From contig CAJUBR010000068.1 of NCBI GenBank assembly GCA_910584695.1, positions 1 through 14,739 on the forward strand: 14,739 nt of DNA, in the 5' to 3' direction. Numbering within the stretch: the stretch's first letter is position 1; each line of letters begins with the position of its first letter. This document shows, one piece after another, positions 13,762 through 14,739 of the stretch. The translations under genes were made by a program, and so were the position numbers. Source of the stretch: an uncultured Lachnospiraceae bacterium (lineage in GTDB: Bacteria; Bacillota; Clostridia; Lachnospirales; Lachnospiraceae). The notes under the pieces were generated by a model. The model saw nothing but the letters and a program-made list of their open reading frames with translations, was not told where the DNA came from and did no database searches.

Positions 13762-14193
13762 TTAATCTTCCTGATTTTCTAAATCATCTAAATCTTCTTC
13801 CATAGACGGTACACCGCTTCGTGGACCCCTTAAAGGCATCTTTAAAATCAACCCTTCTGGCAGTTCAATCTCCATAAGGGTAGGATTCCATCTGGCCAAA
13901 GTGTTAAAATCTACATCAAATGCCTTTAAAACCTTTTCTATGGTATCTCCCTCATTTACAACATAGGTCTTTTCCGGCCTGGCAGCCATAGTTGGAATAC
14001 AGATTTCATCCCCTATCTGTAAATTATAAACATTTACATAGGGATTTAATCGCATAATATCAAATAACTTCACATCATATTTTCTGGCAAGCTTATAAAG
14101 TGTATCACCTGCTTCAATAACATGTACATAACCCCTGCATCCTGCCGGCCGTCTTCTTTCGCTGTCATTGTAATTCATTTCCTGCATATCCAT
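13762..14193 (-). CDS. double-LysM protein without signal peptide
   Basis: The 143-aa protein has two LysM domains, the glycan-binding module of peptidoglycan and spore-coat proteins: YVHVIEAGDTLYKLARKYDV...IGDEICIP (about 22-67) and KTYVVNEGDTIEKVLKAFDV...LPEGLILKMP (about 75-120). Both have the usual GDT and the final proline. The N-terminal 21 residues are charged (NDSERRRPAGC), with no signal peptide or membrane helix, and the C-terminal 23 residues are very acidic. Absence of a secretion signal fits a spore cortex or coat protein made in the mother cell (like SafA-type proteins) rather than a wall hydrolase; this is inference. No catalytic domain. AGGA lies about 7 nt before the ATG. A TATACTA sequence, close to the sigma-G -10 form, lies upstream (14228-14234 region) but without a convincing -35. 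Confidence 0.85.
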   Translation of the reverse strand: MDMQEMNYNDSERRRPAGCRGYVHVIEAGDTLYKLARKYDVKLFDIMRLNPYVNVYNLQIGDEICIPTMAARPEKTYVVNEGDTIEKVLKAFDVDFNTLARWNPTLMEIELPEGLILKMPLRGPRSGVPSMEEDLDDLENQED

Positions 14194-14260
14194 AAAAACA
14201 TCCTAATGCACTTTTTTAATAGTATATTCCTTCTGGCAGCAAAAGTTTCTATATTTTGTG

Positions 14261-14739
14261 CTATTCTTTTTTTGTTTCTCCCTGTTTCTCGCTTTCAGAA
14301 GCTTCTTTCTTTTCCTGTGTGGAAGCTGATGTGTCCGGAGAAGCAGCGGAATCTGCTTCCTTTTTCTCCGGTTTTACATTAATTTGGAATTTATTTCCCT
14401 CAAATTTGTCCTCATAATATTCTGCATAATTCAATGTATAAGTTTTCTTATCCGCAACGGTAAATAAAATGTATTTTGTAACACTTTCCCCCTTTTTCAG
14501 TGTAAAAATATTCTCCATAAAATCATCCTGTTTCAAATCTGCTTTCCCATATCCGGTAATGACATCTTTTGCATCTTTCCCACTATAATCCAGTGTAAAA
14601 TCCGTAATGCTCATCGGAAGATCCTTTTCATAAGTATTTTTTACAGTTAGTTTCACAACCAGATACGTCTTCCCATTATCTGCCTGATACAATCCGTCCT
14701 CAAACTGATACGTATTGTACCTGGATGCCTCTAAAACTG
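14261..14739 (-). CDS. DUF4352-like extracytoplasmic protein, C-terminal part (5' end outside window)
   Basis: The frame is open to the window edge; the TTG near 14692 is an internal leucine codon, since in-frame codons continue upstream (VLEASRYNTYQFEDG). At least 158 residues are visible. They contain a DUF4352/telokin-like beta-sandwich pattern: TYLVVKLTVKNTYEKDLPM, then FTLDYSGKD, then the LKKGESVTKYILFTV strand and a closing YEDKF...INV. The last 40 residues are low complexity, rich in Ser, Glu, Lys and Ala. Such proteins are usually lipoproteins or secreted, and the signal would lie outside the window. The function is unknown. It lies 67 bp upstream of the LysM gene on the same strand. 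Confidence 0.75.
   Translation of the reverse strand, partial: VLEASRYNTYQFEDGLYQADNGKTYLVVKLTVKNTYEKDLPMSITDFTLDYSGKDAKDVITGYGKADLKQDDFMENIFTLKKGESVTKYILFTVADKKTYTLNYAEYYEDKFEGNKFQINVKPEKKEADSAASPDTSASTQEKKEASESEKQGETKKE

Noticed and set aside
1..14739. CRISPR arrays, insertion sequences, tRNA or rRNA genes
   Set aside because: No regularly spaced repeats, transposase-like frames, terminal repeats of that kind or tRNA-like cloverleaf sequences were seen.

Overview
The window looks like chromosomal DNA from a low-GC, spore-forming clostridium, most likely a Lachnospiraceae-type gut Firmicute. Evidence seen in the sequence: AT-rich DNA, strong GGAGG-type ribosome binding sites, an alpha/beta small acid-soluble spore protein, GerW and YlbJ sporulation proteins, and two gene neighbourhoods arranged as in Bacillus (rsmD-coaD near ylbJ and tmcAL; rpmB/asp23/fakA/recG). 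I cannot assign a genus or species. I see no insertion sequence, phage gene, CRISPR array, tRNA or rRNA.

Left part (1-1863, + strand): the C-terminal part of tmcAL (tRNA-Met cytidine acetate ligase), entering from outside the window, then a ylbJ-like sporulation membrane protein. Converging on it from the - strand (4250 to 1843) is an operon of rsmD, coaD and a DivIVA/ATP-synthase-b-like coiled-coil protein with a long disordered tail. The two transcription units overlap tail to tail by 21 bp. A terminator-like hairpin with T-tracts on both sides lies inside the end of ylbJ.

Middle (4250-9308): a divergent spacer holds a sigma-A-like promoter for rsmD and a sigma-G/F-like promoter for a small acid-soluble spore protein gene. 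The spore transcript would begin with a GAAA-tetraloop hairpin. Two hairpins separate that gene from the - strand operon asp23-fakA-recG (envelope/lipid housekeeping, fatty acid kinase, replication-fork helicase). That operon diverges from rpmB (ribosomal protein L28, four-cysteine zinc type). Between the two sigma-A-like promoters lie an inverted repeat and a near-match to a FabT-type operator, which is notable because fakA handles exogenous fatty acids.

Right part (9369-14739, all - strand): an apparent operon of a rhomboid-like membrane protein with a C-terminal zinc ribbon that seems to lack the catalytic histidine, two uncharacterised proteins (472 and 108 aa), a DUF2953 membrane protein (YtfI-like), GerW (YtfJ-like) and a previously easy-to-miss 45-aa membrane peptide. 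The first gene has a leader with several overlapping, competing inverted repeats. Upstream are a double-LysM protein without a signal peptide and the C-terminal part of a DUF4352-like secreted or lipoprotein. The strongest candidates for undescribed biology are the degenerate rhomboid module tied to spore genes, its structured leader, and the FabT-like box in front of the fatty acid kinase operon.
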